DNA of 64,000 nucleotides from Kitagawia praeruptora (lineage: Eukaryota > Streptophyta > Magnoliopsida > Apiales > Apiaceae). The stretch's first letter is position 1. Each line of letters starts with the position of its first letter. The stretch lies in NCBI GenBank assembly GCA_037693485.1, contig CM075351.1, positions 156,988,501 to 157,052,500 on the forward strand. The letters run 5' to 3'. The notes under the pieces are model-generated. The model did not search any database and was not told the origin of the DNA. It saw only the letters and a list, made by a program, of their open reading frames with translations. The position numbers and the translations under genes were made by a program. This document shows positions 47,201 to 57,814 of this stretch, piece after piece.

Positions 47201-49044
47201 ATATTATTGGTTTAATGAATATTATTTTGGATATTCATTTAGAATATTATTGGTTTAATGAATATTATTTTGGATATTCATTTAGAATATTATTGGTTTA
47301 ATGAATATTATTTTGGATATTCATTTAGAATATTATTGGTTTAATGAATATTATTTGGATATTCATTTGGAATGTTATTTATTAAATGAATATTATTTTC
47401 AAATATTCATTTAAGGTTTGATTTATTCAGTAAATATTATTTTAAATATTTATTTAAGTTTATTTATTCAAGGAATATTATTTTAAATATTCATTTAAGA
47501 AGAGACTTATTTAATAAATAATTCTATATATTTATTCGAGGATTACTTACGAGCAATGTTATGATTTATTCATATTCCTTAATTATTATTGATTTAATAA
47601 ATATTCTTGGAATATTTATTTAAATTCTTTTAAGTTCTTTTTATGAGGATTCATACTATTCAAAGATTATCTATCACCTTCAGATAAGGTGTAAAATATT
47701 TCGGAGTATTTTATGACTATTCTTATCAAGGGGAGGTTCCCAAACTTTATTTTCATTTAAATCTATCTTAAAGAAGATTTAAATACTCGCTCAACTTCCA
47801 AACGTATATAAGGGGACCTCACTTGAGGGATGTTATTTATTGGACTGCCCGGTCCTATACTTGCTAAAACTATCTTGTCACTCACATCTTGATTCTTTCA
47901 AGTATCGATATGAGTCTTTTGGTTACCTCCTCAACGCTCGAGGGGTATGATTGATGTAACAAGTTTATATCCATTAACAAGCATCAGCTTGGGAAATATT
48001 GGTGAATTTTTCCTTTCCAATTAGATACGACTACTTTGTGGAGTCCTATCAACAAGTGTTACACTTGGGGAAAAGGGGAACGAACTTTACGTTTCAGAGT
48101 CATGGATGATATTCGAACTAGGAGACGCGTAAGTGGCCGAGTGGCGCCGGTCCAGCAATAGCCCAACCTTTGGCTGAGGAGTTCCAGAGGGCGGTAGATA
48201 AATAATTCCGTCGGAGCTACCTTCTACATGTAGAGAACGACTGATGAGATGCATGACATACGACTGATCATCGTAAACGTCAGGGCATCTGGCGCGGCAA
48301 TGCTCCCGTATTAGTTCATCTTCTAAAAGTAAGAAATTTCTGCAACACTGTTGGTGTTGGCAAGGTGAAAAAGTGTTGAAACCGGAATTGCAATATTTTT
48401 CCTGCAAGTTCCTCTTTTATGATAATTGAGAATATCTTGCTTATCTTTTGCATAGCAGATATTTATTCAAAACAAATATATTTTTGAGTTACCTTGTAAC
48501 TTCATCTCATACCTTATATTGGTACTACATCGTTAATGCATGGCATATGGTTTCAAAGATATTTTGGACTGTTATATATTATCACTGTTCAATTATATTT
48601 CTGGTGGGCTATTGCTCACCCTTGCTTTATTTATTTATATCACAACAACAGCTAGATCAGATGGCCGCGCAAGGCGCACACAGCGTAAGCAGGTGTCAAC
48701 CGTCAGAGGTTTACCGCTAAGGTCTTGGCTACCTTTGTTGAGGATGCAACTACTGGTAGGCTAGTTGTTAGCAATTGAGCCTCAAATGTATTTATATTAT
48801 GGTATCTATTAATGGATGGCAAAGAGTATGTAATTGTACAATTGTAATTCTTTGGGTTGTAAGAACTCAAACTTGTGATTAATAATATTGTTGGTTACTC
48901 TGATTTCATCTCTGGGACTATAACGGGTGTGTTTTATGTTGTTGTTTTGGGTCACAAGGTTGTAATTTAAATTATGTTGGTTTTGTGGTTGGATATTGAG
49001 ACCGTAACGACCAGATCCCCGACCCTGGATCTGGGGGTGTTACA
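44255..49044 (+). repeat. 3' LTR, 4790 bp
   Basis: It matches the 5' LTR almost base for base: one 43-bp unit fewer in the palindromic array, an extra 10 bp at about 45425 (TTGTTTTTTCTTG context) and one extra C near 45218. TATA box near 47805. It ends GTTACA, followed by the host's CCATC. Confidence 0.93.
47209..47380 (+). repeat. 43-bp palindromic minisatellite, four copies
   Basis: Units begin at 47209, 47252, 47295 and 47338. One fewer than in the 5' LTR, so copy number changed after or during insertion. Confidence 0.9.
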
Positions 49045-49049
49045 CCATC

Positions 49050-49300
49050 TAAATAGTGCCCAGCTTGATTTCGAAGTTATTAGCTGTGATGGACGGCCTG
49101 ATAATACTAGACTAGATGTCATTGATCTTCAGCAGAGAATAGTCCTTCAAAGCCTTAGCTGTTGCTGCATCAGCCATCTCTACTGTAGTTTCAGATTCCT
49201 CTTTCTTATTCTCTCTATTCTCTACAAGATCATCTTCTGCCAGTTTTTCTATACGAGCCTGCAAACGTGTTCGCATACAAACTCAAGTACCTGAAACACC
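49050..49300 (-). pseudogene. Athila gag, 5' part
   Basis: Reading toward lower coordinates: MRTRLQARIEKLAEDDLVEN, an acidic/Lys stretch, ATAKALKDYSLLKINDI, then TAG, SSIIRPSITANNFEIKLGTI, then TAG, and MV at the insertion site. SIIRPSITANNFEIK is a conserved Athila gag segment. The two TAG codons, and a third just past the insertion (33785-33787), stand where relatives usually have sense codons. At two of these the usual residue is Gln. Confidence 0.82.
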
Positions 49301-49390
49301 ACGAACCAAACAAACTAAATAAGAAATCCGAGTCAGTGAACGCTAACGACCACTATTGACAAGCACATAAACTAAAAATAAAACACTGAT

Positions 49391-49410
49391 GATCCCCGGC
49401 AGCGGTGCCA
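49391..49410 (-). other. Athila primer binding site
   Basis: TGGCACCGCTGCCGGGGATC on the minus strand, six bases after the LTR end. It is close to the TGGCGCCGTTGCCGGGGA site usual for Athila elements (tRNA-Asp type from memory), with two changes. Confidence 0.85.
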
Positions 49411-49416
49411 AAAACT

Positions 49417-50906
49417 TGTTAACACAAAATCACGCAAGCGCATGTAGTCACAAGTAATATAATTCAAGTTCGTTCCGCAGAGATCTGGTTAAGTTTTAAT
49501 CAGAAGATATGCCTATGCAACAATGTATGGTTTTAATTCACTGCTAAGAAAAGTAACAAATTGGGGTATGATTATCTAAATTAAACTAAGATGCAAATTA
49601 TAAAACTAAGAATTAATTAGCTAAGGGAATTTAATCAAATTACTTATATGAGAATAAACATAGGATCCTAACTTCATTAAATACTTCACTTAGATCTGAC
49701 GCCTTTAATCACTATGTGCAATGGTTATGATATCTGATCGGATAACACGAAACAAGTACACGCTACCTGTCAGCATACGTATACCAAACTAAACATACAT
49801 CCACAAAAGAGATAGAATATGAATAGACATCAATTATGCTTAGACCCTATATGTCTATAGAATTTGAAAACATAACGGTTGAAGAGCAAGTTATCCATTA
49901 AGATCACACATGGCAGTATAAGTATTTTTATCTCACACCACGAATCATATTGATAAACAATTATGAACCTATGCTAGCATGGCAAGTTCTAAATCTCAAG
50001 ATCCAATTTCACTTCACAAGAGATTAACAAATTAGATGTTCGCGACGCATCTATCATTTAAGCATAACCATACGAGGATATCAATTATACACCACACACA
50101 AATCTTTAAAGCATCAATATACTAAGTTCCATAAATAAATCCGTTAGAATCCCATGACAACGATTAGCCCATAATTGAACCGTTCATCGTCATGGGATTT
50201 GATGAAAACATGATAATAAACAAGATATGGAAGAAAGAAGCAATAATATTATTAAAATAAAGAGTTAAGAAAACAAATCTATAATCCAAGGTATACAAAA
50301 GATGAAGTAGATCTAGATTCGTGCTTGTCACCGAGCGTTGAACCTTTCTCCACTTTTCTCCCTTGCAGATCTAAGCTATGATATATTAATAAAACGATAC
50401 GAATTACAATTCTAAGATGTGTTTAAATAGGCTCTTGATTTCTTGCCTAGCAAGAAATTACCTTCTATTACAATTAGAATTCAATTAAGGTACTAAAAAC
50501 TGCCCAAAATACAATTAGAACTTGAAAAGGGCAAAACAGTAATTCCCCTGCTCCCAACAGTCTGCTTGTCGTGCTACCTCCGCCCACCACATGCAGCCTG
50601 CTCATGTAATACCTGTCCCATATTGTAGAAAATCTCCCAATCTTCGCGTGGACAGTAAGATCGCTGAAAATGGACTTATAGAACTCCAGATATGGCCAAA
50701 ACAGTGTAGACTGCGCAACCGTCCCGGAAAATCCAAATTTTAATCAATTAAACCTCCAAAAATGATAGAAGCATCCACCTTAATCGACATTCTTGCAACC
50801 CTGCACAACTACACAAAACACATCAAAACTACAACGAACTTGAGTCCAAGACAATCAATTTAAGCCGATATGGAACGCTCTAAGTGGATATAAAATCCAC
50901 TTATCA
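49417..50906 (-). repeat. Athila 5' LTR, 1490 bp
   Basis: On the minus strand it starts TGATAAGTGGATTTTATATC and ends GTGTTAACA. The start is characteristic of Athila LTRs. No second copy is in the window, so LTR divergence cannot be used to date it. Confidence 0.85.
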
Positions 50907-51896
50907 GTAACAAGAAGCCGAGTCAGAAGTTAAAGCTATGTGTTATGAGCTTGGAAAGATGGGAATTTTTTTTCCAGAAATAGTATCATATCAATCTTGG
51001 GGAATTTATGAAGAGAGTGGCAGGATTGCTTTTATGACTATTAAGAATCTTGAAATTCAAAATGCTTATGAAGGAGGCTAGTAAGAAGTGGATTGTGAGC
51101 AAATTGTGAGGACCAGAAAAAGGGAGATTTTGATTTTTGAGCAAGATAAAGGTGGTGTTTTGAGGTCGGAAGCAGACATTGAGGTCTTAACGATTAAGCA
51201 AATCAAGAAGTTTTTATACCAAGGGAGTGAAATTGTTTTATATAAGGAGATATCAGAAAGAAGACAATTAAGTCAAAACATATTCCAATGAATAAGATTT
51301 CAAACGACATTCAGACGAAGAATTTAATATGATGATCGAAGACCCATGAAGCGTATGCAAATCAATCGAGAGCGATTTTAAGAGTTTCCAAGAAAAGGAA
51401 GAAAATTTGGCACCAGGATCTAAATGTGAATTTTGAAAGTCATGATTTTGTGATTAATGTGAGTGGTGTTAAATGTTGAAGATGTAGCGTGTAAAGTTAA
51501 ATTCAGAAACTCGTCAAGTATTCAAAGCTATGATTTGAAAGTTGATTTTAGGAGATGTGGAATAGTGTGCTACGAATAAAATATATATGATTTAAGGAAA
51601 ATGGTCATCAATTCGGAATGGTTACATGGTAAAGCAATGAGATGAAGGATGGATAGAAGTTTCTGATTATTCCTTTCTCAAGTAACATTGCACGTGAAAG
51701 AGGAGTAAGAATGATTGAAGATTTCTTGATATTCTTTTTCTCAAAATTTAATCTGAGGAAGGTTCATTTTAGGATATGTAAATAAGTGGTGATGCATGTT
51801 AAGTGGAAGATTTATGTTGATAAAAGCGGGAGCTTGTTGGGAATTATTGACGAATTGTTTCATGATTGGTATCAACTGAAGTTGTGACTTCGGGAG
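50907..51896. other. Decayed sequence between two LTRs, no gene recognised
   Basis: A plus-strand frame at 51088-51291 (67 codons, rich in charged residues) resembles no family I know. The rest lacks long frames. It is probably the DNA into which the neighbouring elements inserted. Confidence 0.35.
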
Positions 51897-52415
51897 TGAT
51901 ATGGGCTAAAAATAAGCCCTAAAGACACAATTAATGTTGCCTTAATTAGACCTAGCCTGGTCCAAGGATGAAGCCTATTTATGAGGCCTGAAACCTAAAT
52001 TAAATATTAATTTCGTAATTAATATTAGGGGATAATTAACGGCTTGCAAATAAGAGTCAAATAAGGATATTATCTCTATAAAGAGTAGCCTCCAAGGCAC
52101 ATAGTCGTACAAGGAAACAAACTCCTACAAGGCAGGAGTCTAGAACTTTCCTCAAGGCTGACTTGCCCACCAAGTCACCTAACCCTATCACAATTCTTAG
52201 GCTTCTCAGTCTATATAAAGGGTCAGACCCCTCACCTCATAACTACGTTTTTTGGCTTGATCTTTGATATACATCAAAGTACGTAGGCATCTTATGAAGG
52301 CAGATTCAGCCACGAGCACGAGAGCAGCCATTAAAGCACGACGCTCACGCACCCTAGCATTAAATATAGCAAACCCTAGCCGTAACAAATATACCCTACT
52401 TTTTATTCCACAACA
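51897..52415 (+). repeat. Tat-type 5' LTR, 519 bp
   Basis: It starts TGATATGGGCTAAAAATAAG and ends TTATTCCACAACA, with a TATA box (CTATATAAAG) at 52211-52220. It is followed after two bases by a Tat-lineage PBS. No second copy is present, so the element is cut or continues beyond the neighbouring insertions. Confidence 0.75.
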
Positions 52416-52417
52416 TT

Positions 52418-52435
52418 TGGCGCCGTCTGTGGGAA
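52418..52435 (+). other. Primer binding site, Tat/Retand type
   Basis: TGGCGCCGTCTGTGGGAA, the site typical of plant Tat-lineage Ty3/gypsy elements. It marks the element as plus-strand. Gag does not follow; the minus-strand LTR of another element begins within a few hundred bases. Confidence 0.85.
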
Positions 52436-53932
52436 GACAACATTAGGGGAAGAGAAAAAGCTAGTAACGAAGCCAAAAACACACAAAAAGAGTCACCGGA
52501 AAGTTGTCGGAAAATGGCCGAAATAAGGCTTTATGGCCGGACTTTTGGAGGCTCAAAATGTCACTTACCAACTGTTAAAACGAGGTCAAGAGACCACAAG
52601 AACGTTGGTGACCAAAGTTGTGTGTTAGTGAGCAAGAATGGTGAAGAAAAACAAGCCTAAATGATGATAGATCTTGAAATTTTTTAGGCTTGAAGCAAAG
52701 AAACGTTTTTGCAACTTTGGCTACTGAAAAGAGAGTGTTTCTAAGCTTATTTCAACAGCATATACTTGGCTCAAGATGGCTTGGGAAATGAGGGGGGTGG
52801 AGGGGGCTATTTATAGCCAAAAAATAAGGTATTTTAGCTTTATTTTAAAGCTAAAAAGGTACAAGCATGTGGTGGATTGTGCTAGGCATGAGTTGGCATG
52901 TGTTAGACACACTCCCAGCTGTGAACATTTGAATTTTGCTGATTTGGACGTGCATAGGTGGCATACCAATTAACGAAACGATTAAAAACCGAAAAACGCG
53001 CTTACCGACGAGCCGAAATGGGTTTAATCGCGATAAATCGAAAAATCATCCAAAAATTATGAAATTTTGGGAATCTCCTAGAAATATGCCCAGAAGATTA
53101 TGGTCAAAATTTCACCTTGAAATTAGTTGACCAACTATGACTTTTAAGCGACCGATAAATCAATTATGTATCGATTTAAGGGGTCCCAGAAAAAAGTCAT
53201 CCAAAATTTTCAAAATTTATTCTACAATGTCCTATGGGGAAACTAAGGACACATTCAAAGTTTCAAGTCAAAAATATGAGTGAAAGTATTTTTTTACGAA
53301 TTTTTCGAATGTTAAAACAGCCTTCTGGAGCGACCGAAAAATTCATTTGTCTTTACCGACAACTAAGACAAAATTTTTGACTTGAAAAATATTCAAAAAT
53401 AATATTCCTTATGAAATAATGACTATGAGGTCCAAGGAATATTTAAGTTCGAATTAAAAATGATTTTATTCGGATAAATAAGGAATTACGGGTATTTAGG
53501 AATAAAATCTGTTTTTGGGCTTTTGGCATGGCTTTTAGCACAATAAATTGAATATAAATATTAAATAAATATATCATGAATATTTGAGAGTAAAACATTT
53601 AAGAACGACATTGTTTTAAATACTTTGGGCAATTTTGGTTCGTAAAAGCCGTGTTTAAAAATTCTCGATATTTGTGCCTTTAGCCGAATGCCTATTTTCT
53701 TTTGACATAAATAACCTAGAATATAAAATACCATAAACATGATATTCTCATCCTAAGTTCATGTCGAAAACATGTCGGAAAAATATTTTTGGCTCGGTTT
53801 GACCAGTTTGACTTGATACCGAATTATGTCGTCCCCTGGGGAGGATTCTAAGTGCGATCTTAAATCAAATTTAATTTCACTTTTATTTTGACAAATTCCA
53901 AAACCTAAAGAGTGAAAGTAATGACTCTATCA
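52436..53932 (-). repeat. Minus-strand LTR of the envelope-bearing element (left edge uncertain)
   Basis: On the minus strand an LTR-like start TGATAGAGTCATTACTTTC lies directly after a polypurine tract (AAAAAGGGGAAGAT, 53946-53933). A TATA box (GGCTATAAATAGCC, 52818-52805) follows about 1.1 kb downstream, where the U3/R border would be. The far end was not fixed and lies somewhere between 52436 and about 52700. The segment between the Tat PBS and that end belongs to the Tat element. Confidence 0.5.
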
Positions 53933-53946
53933 ATCTTCCCCTTTTT
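53933..53946 (-). other. Polypurine tract
   Basis: AAAAAGGGGAAGAT on the minus strand immediately before the TGATAGAG LTR start. Confidence 0.6.
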
Positions 53947-56308
53947 GGTATTTGTCAAAACTAATTGTGAAAATTAAATTTGTGTGTGCGATCTACTTCC
54001 CCTAAGTGTATGCATGATACAAAATAAAAATTTGGGGTCACTTCCCCTAAATATTTGAATCCCATCATACAAGCATACAATCACACATAGGCACATAAAA
54101 TCACATAAGCACATAAAAATGTAAGTTTAGAATTTACCCCACGTGATAAGTGTCGGTACCTATCACAACATTCCAATGTCGTTGTTTTTCTGCAAAAACA
54201 TCGTTAGAAGCAACACACAATAATTTTCATTTTATATTCCCGTAGAATGTCTTCTTCCCCTTTTTGACATAATGCCAAAAAGTGAAATTGATATTGAGGG
54301 AGGGAACAAGGGAAGGGGATTTAGGTGATTAAATCCTACTTATTACAAGTGATTTCCACCAATCTCCTTATTACTCCAAACCAGTCAAAACTACCCAAAT
54401 CTTCACATATGGGACTGGTATTAATTACATATTTCAAGACCTAATCTATAAATACATAATTAATCTCCCACGCATTTTACAAAAGAATTAAATAATACAA
54501 CTTGTTAAGTCCGACTTGTAAAATGATGTATCCATTTTCCGCATTGATAGGTCCCGAAGTAAACTTCCATTTAGAGTGTGGACCATGGGATGGATAATTA
54601 TGATCTTAAGAGATCAATATTTTCTGCAAGTATCACTTTAAATTGTTAGATAAATTTTACACTTAAGCTTGTAACAATGTAAGAGAACTTAGTTTGAAAA
54701 GAAAAAATTCTGAAGTCATAAGTTTCGAATTTTTGAAAAATTCTAGTTTTAGCATCGAAAACTCCAAATTCCTTTGTCCAGATATTTCGTTTGCATTTTG
54801 AAGGCCAAGAATTATTTCGAATTTTCAAGAAGATTCGAATTAAATATCCTGCAGAAAATTTGTTAGAACAAAGTACAACAAAAATCATACAAGGTATCAT
54901 AGTGCATCCACTATCCCTTTGCTAAATAAACCGAAATGTAAAGTTAATTCACTATACAAGAATCCATAAAATCCATCATGTTTGTGTAAATGTAACTACT
55001 TAACAAAATTTAACAAGTACACTACAAAAGAAATTATTCAGATAGGGAAACTCGAAGCTTCCAAGGTGACTGAGTGACTTGAAACTTTATCACTACTTCA
55101 TGCACACAAGCAATCGAGTTAGTACATCAACATTTTATGTAAGTAAAGAGTAAATAAAATGTGATGATTTTGGGAGGGGGAAGGGCAGAGCTCAGGCTTG
55201 GCTCATCATTGCTCTCTAGACAGGCAAATTGTTAGTAATGTTCTCAAGAAAGAATGATTGCAAATATAATTCAAGGTAAAGTACAAAAATGCAACCAAAT
55301 TGAGATAGAGAGAACAAACAGTGCACATGTGCAGTGGAGAGCCATGACCAGGCGTGCTCAAATCCAAGGCACAATCCAAGCAATTATGACTGCAAAATAC
55401 CACTAAGGCACAACAAACTAAGGTCAAGTGCAGAAATATTCTTATCAAAGATAAGTAACTTGGAGTGGTCATATAGGCTAAATACTTTCACTTAAGAAGT
55501 TTTAGCAAATATGTGGCTATCAGCTGAGTGATATGTTAAATCATAACTAGATCATGACAATAGTGACTGCAATTTTTAGCATCATTTAACCACCCTCTTT
55601 TCAAGAGGGTACCTGCAAAACAGATAATAAAAAAGAAAACAATTAGTATGGATCATGATGAAATTATAGTGGCTATCAGTCTAATGAAATTTAATCAGAG
55701 AGCAATCAGAATGATTGTGGAAGAAATTTGACATCACTTAGCCACCCCTAGGGAGGGGAGTACCTGCAAAACAGAAAAAGAGAACCAAGTTAGTAAGGCT
55801 TCTTTTGCAGTTTGGAAAGCCATCAGCAGTCTCATATTGCTCAAATGATATGAGTCATGAGACTGGCATCATCTGGCCATCATCTCACCCAACCTTAGGA
55901 TATATCAATTTAAGCTCAAGATACATTTAGTATCAATCTGCAAGGTTAGTAAGATAAGCAAGAATGCAAAAAGTATGCTTTCTAAGAAGTGACTGGTTCA
56001 TCCTGGGTTCAGATCAAGAATAGTATAGTGAGGCCAATGTGTCCTAGTTGTGCAATGCTTATATTATAATGCATTTTATAATTACTAGAATGAAGTACTT
56101 AATGGATTTCTGCAAAAGGAAAGTACTACATTAAAAGGAAAGCATTACACCATGCAACTTGGAAACATTACAGCAGCCAACAACAACTAGAAACAACCAT
56201 ACAAGCCAGTTTGGTACTGGTACCCAAAAGGAAACAACAACAAACTAGAGCATTCATCACTTAACTAAAGCACAAAAACAGATAGTGCATACAATAAAAG
56301 AAGATAAC
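53947..56308 (-). other. 3' untranslated part of the envelope-bearing element
   Basis: No gene. A pair of similar segments (ACCACCCTCTTTTCAAGAGG then GTACCTGCAAAACAGA near 55590, and GCCACCCCTAGGGAGGGGAG then TACCTGCAAAACAGA near 55742), each with a small hairpin, suggests an internal duplication. Confidence 0.45.
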
Positions 56309-57814
56309 TTAAATAACCAACACATAATCAACTTGATTAAAGGAATCAGAGTTGATAACAGCATCCATCATATCAACACTTATGTCATTTGCAACATTCC
56401 CAGAACCATCACCATTCCCAACAACCTCAGGTTTCACAACATCAACTACCTCTGTACCAAGATTCTCAATGATAACAGATTGAGCAACTGGTTTGGGAGG
56501 GGGAGTGTTAGCATCAATTTGAATTTTAACAAGTTGAGATAAATTACTCTCAAGAACACTCAACCTTCCCATAGCAGATCCCAACACAGTCATCACTATA
56601 TCCATCCTCTCAAGTAACTGAGTATATTTTTCACTTAAAGCAAGAAACTGGTTTCTCAATTCCTTATAATCATTTTCCAACTCATCACACTTAGAGGACA
56701 GTTTCACAAGTACAGAGAAGTATGCAGATAACTGGGCATGAGGGATGTTGGAAACAGAGACAGTAGAAGGAACCACAAAAGGTTCAACAACAGATTCAGT
56801 AGAAGCAGGCATCATAGTAGGCACAACAGCATCAAGAATAACATGATCAAGAATAGAAGAAACAATAGGCAAAGCAATAGTCACATCAGGCATGGCAAGA
56901 GACACAGGAGGCAAAGTACCAAATTGAACATTCAAAGCAACAGGCATAACATTGAGTTCAGGTAAGGGCAAGGCAGTTCTATGCATTCTATCAGAAATGG
57001 TGTGTGACACAGAGAAATAAGGAGGAAGGTTTATGTCAAAAGAGAAGTGCTCAAACACTTGAGTGAGTAAAAGACCATAAGGCATGTACCCCAATCTAGC
57101 AGCAGAAATCATTTTGGTGATTATCATATAGGACAAGTTAAAATCAATTTTCTTGTAGGCCAACTTATACATGATTTTCATTTCCACAAAACTCATAAGT
57201 TTGCCAGCAGTTTTAGAAGGAAATATATTCTCCCTAATGATTTCAGCTAGGGTTTGGTAGAAAGGAGTAAAATGCTCATAGTCAATACCCCTATCAGTGT
57301 TAAAGACATTTGAGGGGACTTCAACTCCATAGAAAACAAAGATGAACAATCTTAGCTCATTAGGGTTAAAAGTGTAAGTCTTAGTCACATCAACTGGACT
57401 CAATGACAAAACCTTAGGATCTAGCTTAAGTATATTTCCCAACAACAAATGATCAAGGAGAATGGGCTTCCCATTAATCATAGAAGTCAGGTAGGACACC
57501 CCACCAACTCCACTCCCTACCCCCATGTTGCAGAAAAACTCTGCCACCAATTTTGGTAGAACTTTCTTAGTGGGACTGAATAACACAGGATTCCACTTAG
57601 CATGCACAAACATACCATACAATTCAGACTCTCTAGCAAGTTGAACAATTTTACCAGGTTGCAACTTATTCCTAACAAACCTATTCTGGGCTTCACTAGA
57701 GATAAACATTGGGGAATTGTGTTTGGCTTTCTTGTTTTTGGAAGAAGAGGAGTTATCAGGCTGAGAAGTGGGTGAAAACAAGTTAAGAGTGGTGTCAACA
57801 GGTGTGTGAGACAT
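56309..57814 (-). CDS. Envelope-like/plant transposon protein of an LTR element
   Basis: About 500 codons from the ATG at 57814 (a longer frame opens 12 codons upstream) without interruption. The protein has a Ser/Lys-rich start, then a folded region (about residues 60-270) with LPKLVAEFFCNMG, KPILLDHLLLGNIL, YEHFTPFYQTLAEI and ARLGYMPYGLLLTQVFEHFS. This matches the pattern of the putative plant transposon protein domain found in envelope-class SIRE/Maximus and Athila elements. A Val/Pro-rich segment and a coiled coil (about 375-440: KCDELENDYKELRNQFLALS) follow. It lies between the element's pol side (higher coordinates, not visible) and its polypurine tract and LTR, where an envelope-like ORF belongs. 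I see no convincing transmembrane anchor, so membrane fusion activity is not implied. The intact frame suggests a fairly recent element. Confidence 0.7.
   Translation of the reverse strand: MSHTPVDTTLNLFSPTSQPDNSSSSKNKKAKHNSPMFISSEAQNRFVRNKLQPGKIVQLARESELYGMFVHAKWNPVLFSPTKKVLPKLVAEFFCNMGVGSGVGGVSYLTSMINGKPILLDHLLLGNILKLDPKVLSLSPVDVTKTYTFNPNELRLFIFVFYGVEVPSNVFNTDRGIDYEHFTPFYQTLAEIIRENIFPSKTAGKLMSFVEMKIMYKLAYKKIDFNLSYMIITKMISAARLGYMPYGLLLTQVFEHFSFDINLPPYFSVSHTISDRMHRTALPLPELNVMPVALNVQFGTLPPVSLAMPDVTIALPIVSSILDHVILDAVVPTMMPASTESVVEPFVVPSTVSVSNIPHAQLSAYFSVLVKLSSKCDELENDYKELRNQFLALSEKYTQLLERMDIVMTVLGSAMGRLSVLESNLSQLVKIQIDANTPPPKPVAQSVIIENLGTEVVDVVKPEVVGNGDGSGNVANDISVDMMDAVINSDSFNQVDYVLVI

Larger units (their letters stand above)
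33795..49044 (+). mobile_element. Young LTR retroelement with 4.8-kb LTRs, dead interior
   Basis: The 5' LTR is 33795-38616 and the 3' LTR 44255-49044, both starting TGTAAGAACCCAG and ending GGGGGTGTTACA. The target duplication CCATC (33790-33794, 49045-49049) lies exactly in the host gag frame. PBS and polypurine tract are intact. The LTRs differ by about eight substitutions plus three length changes that together account for the 32-bp size difference. The 5.6-kb interior has no ORF over about 130 codons and only faint traces of Ty3/gypsy pol. It is thus a non-autonomous element whose transposition must have used another element's proteins. Confidence 0.93.
24605..50906 (-). mobile_element. 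Athila-type Ty3/gypsy element, split by two insertions
   Basis: Minus-strand order from 5' to 3': LTR (50906-49417), PBS, gag, protease, reverse transcriptase, RNase H, integrase, and a GC-rich 3' tail with the word GGGAGGCAACCC near 24960. The pol motifs (DLGARINLMP, VFMDDFSIFG, AYHPQTNGQAEVSNREI, LLFNSRLKLFPGKLK) and the LTR start TGATAAGTGGATTTTATATC are those of the Athila lineage. The coding region is heavily broken by stops and deletions. Two younger LTR elements are inserted (25964-30883 and 33795-49044). Removing them leaves about 6.1 kb. No 3' LTR is present at the left end, so it is truncated there. Confidence 0.88.

Noticed and set aside
33795..49044. Calling the 15-kb element a pure LARD with an unrelated interior
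   Set aside because: Two pol traces in correct order and strand show that the interior descends from a gypsy pol, so it is a decayed element rather than one with a non-retroviral interior.
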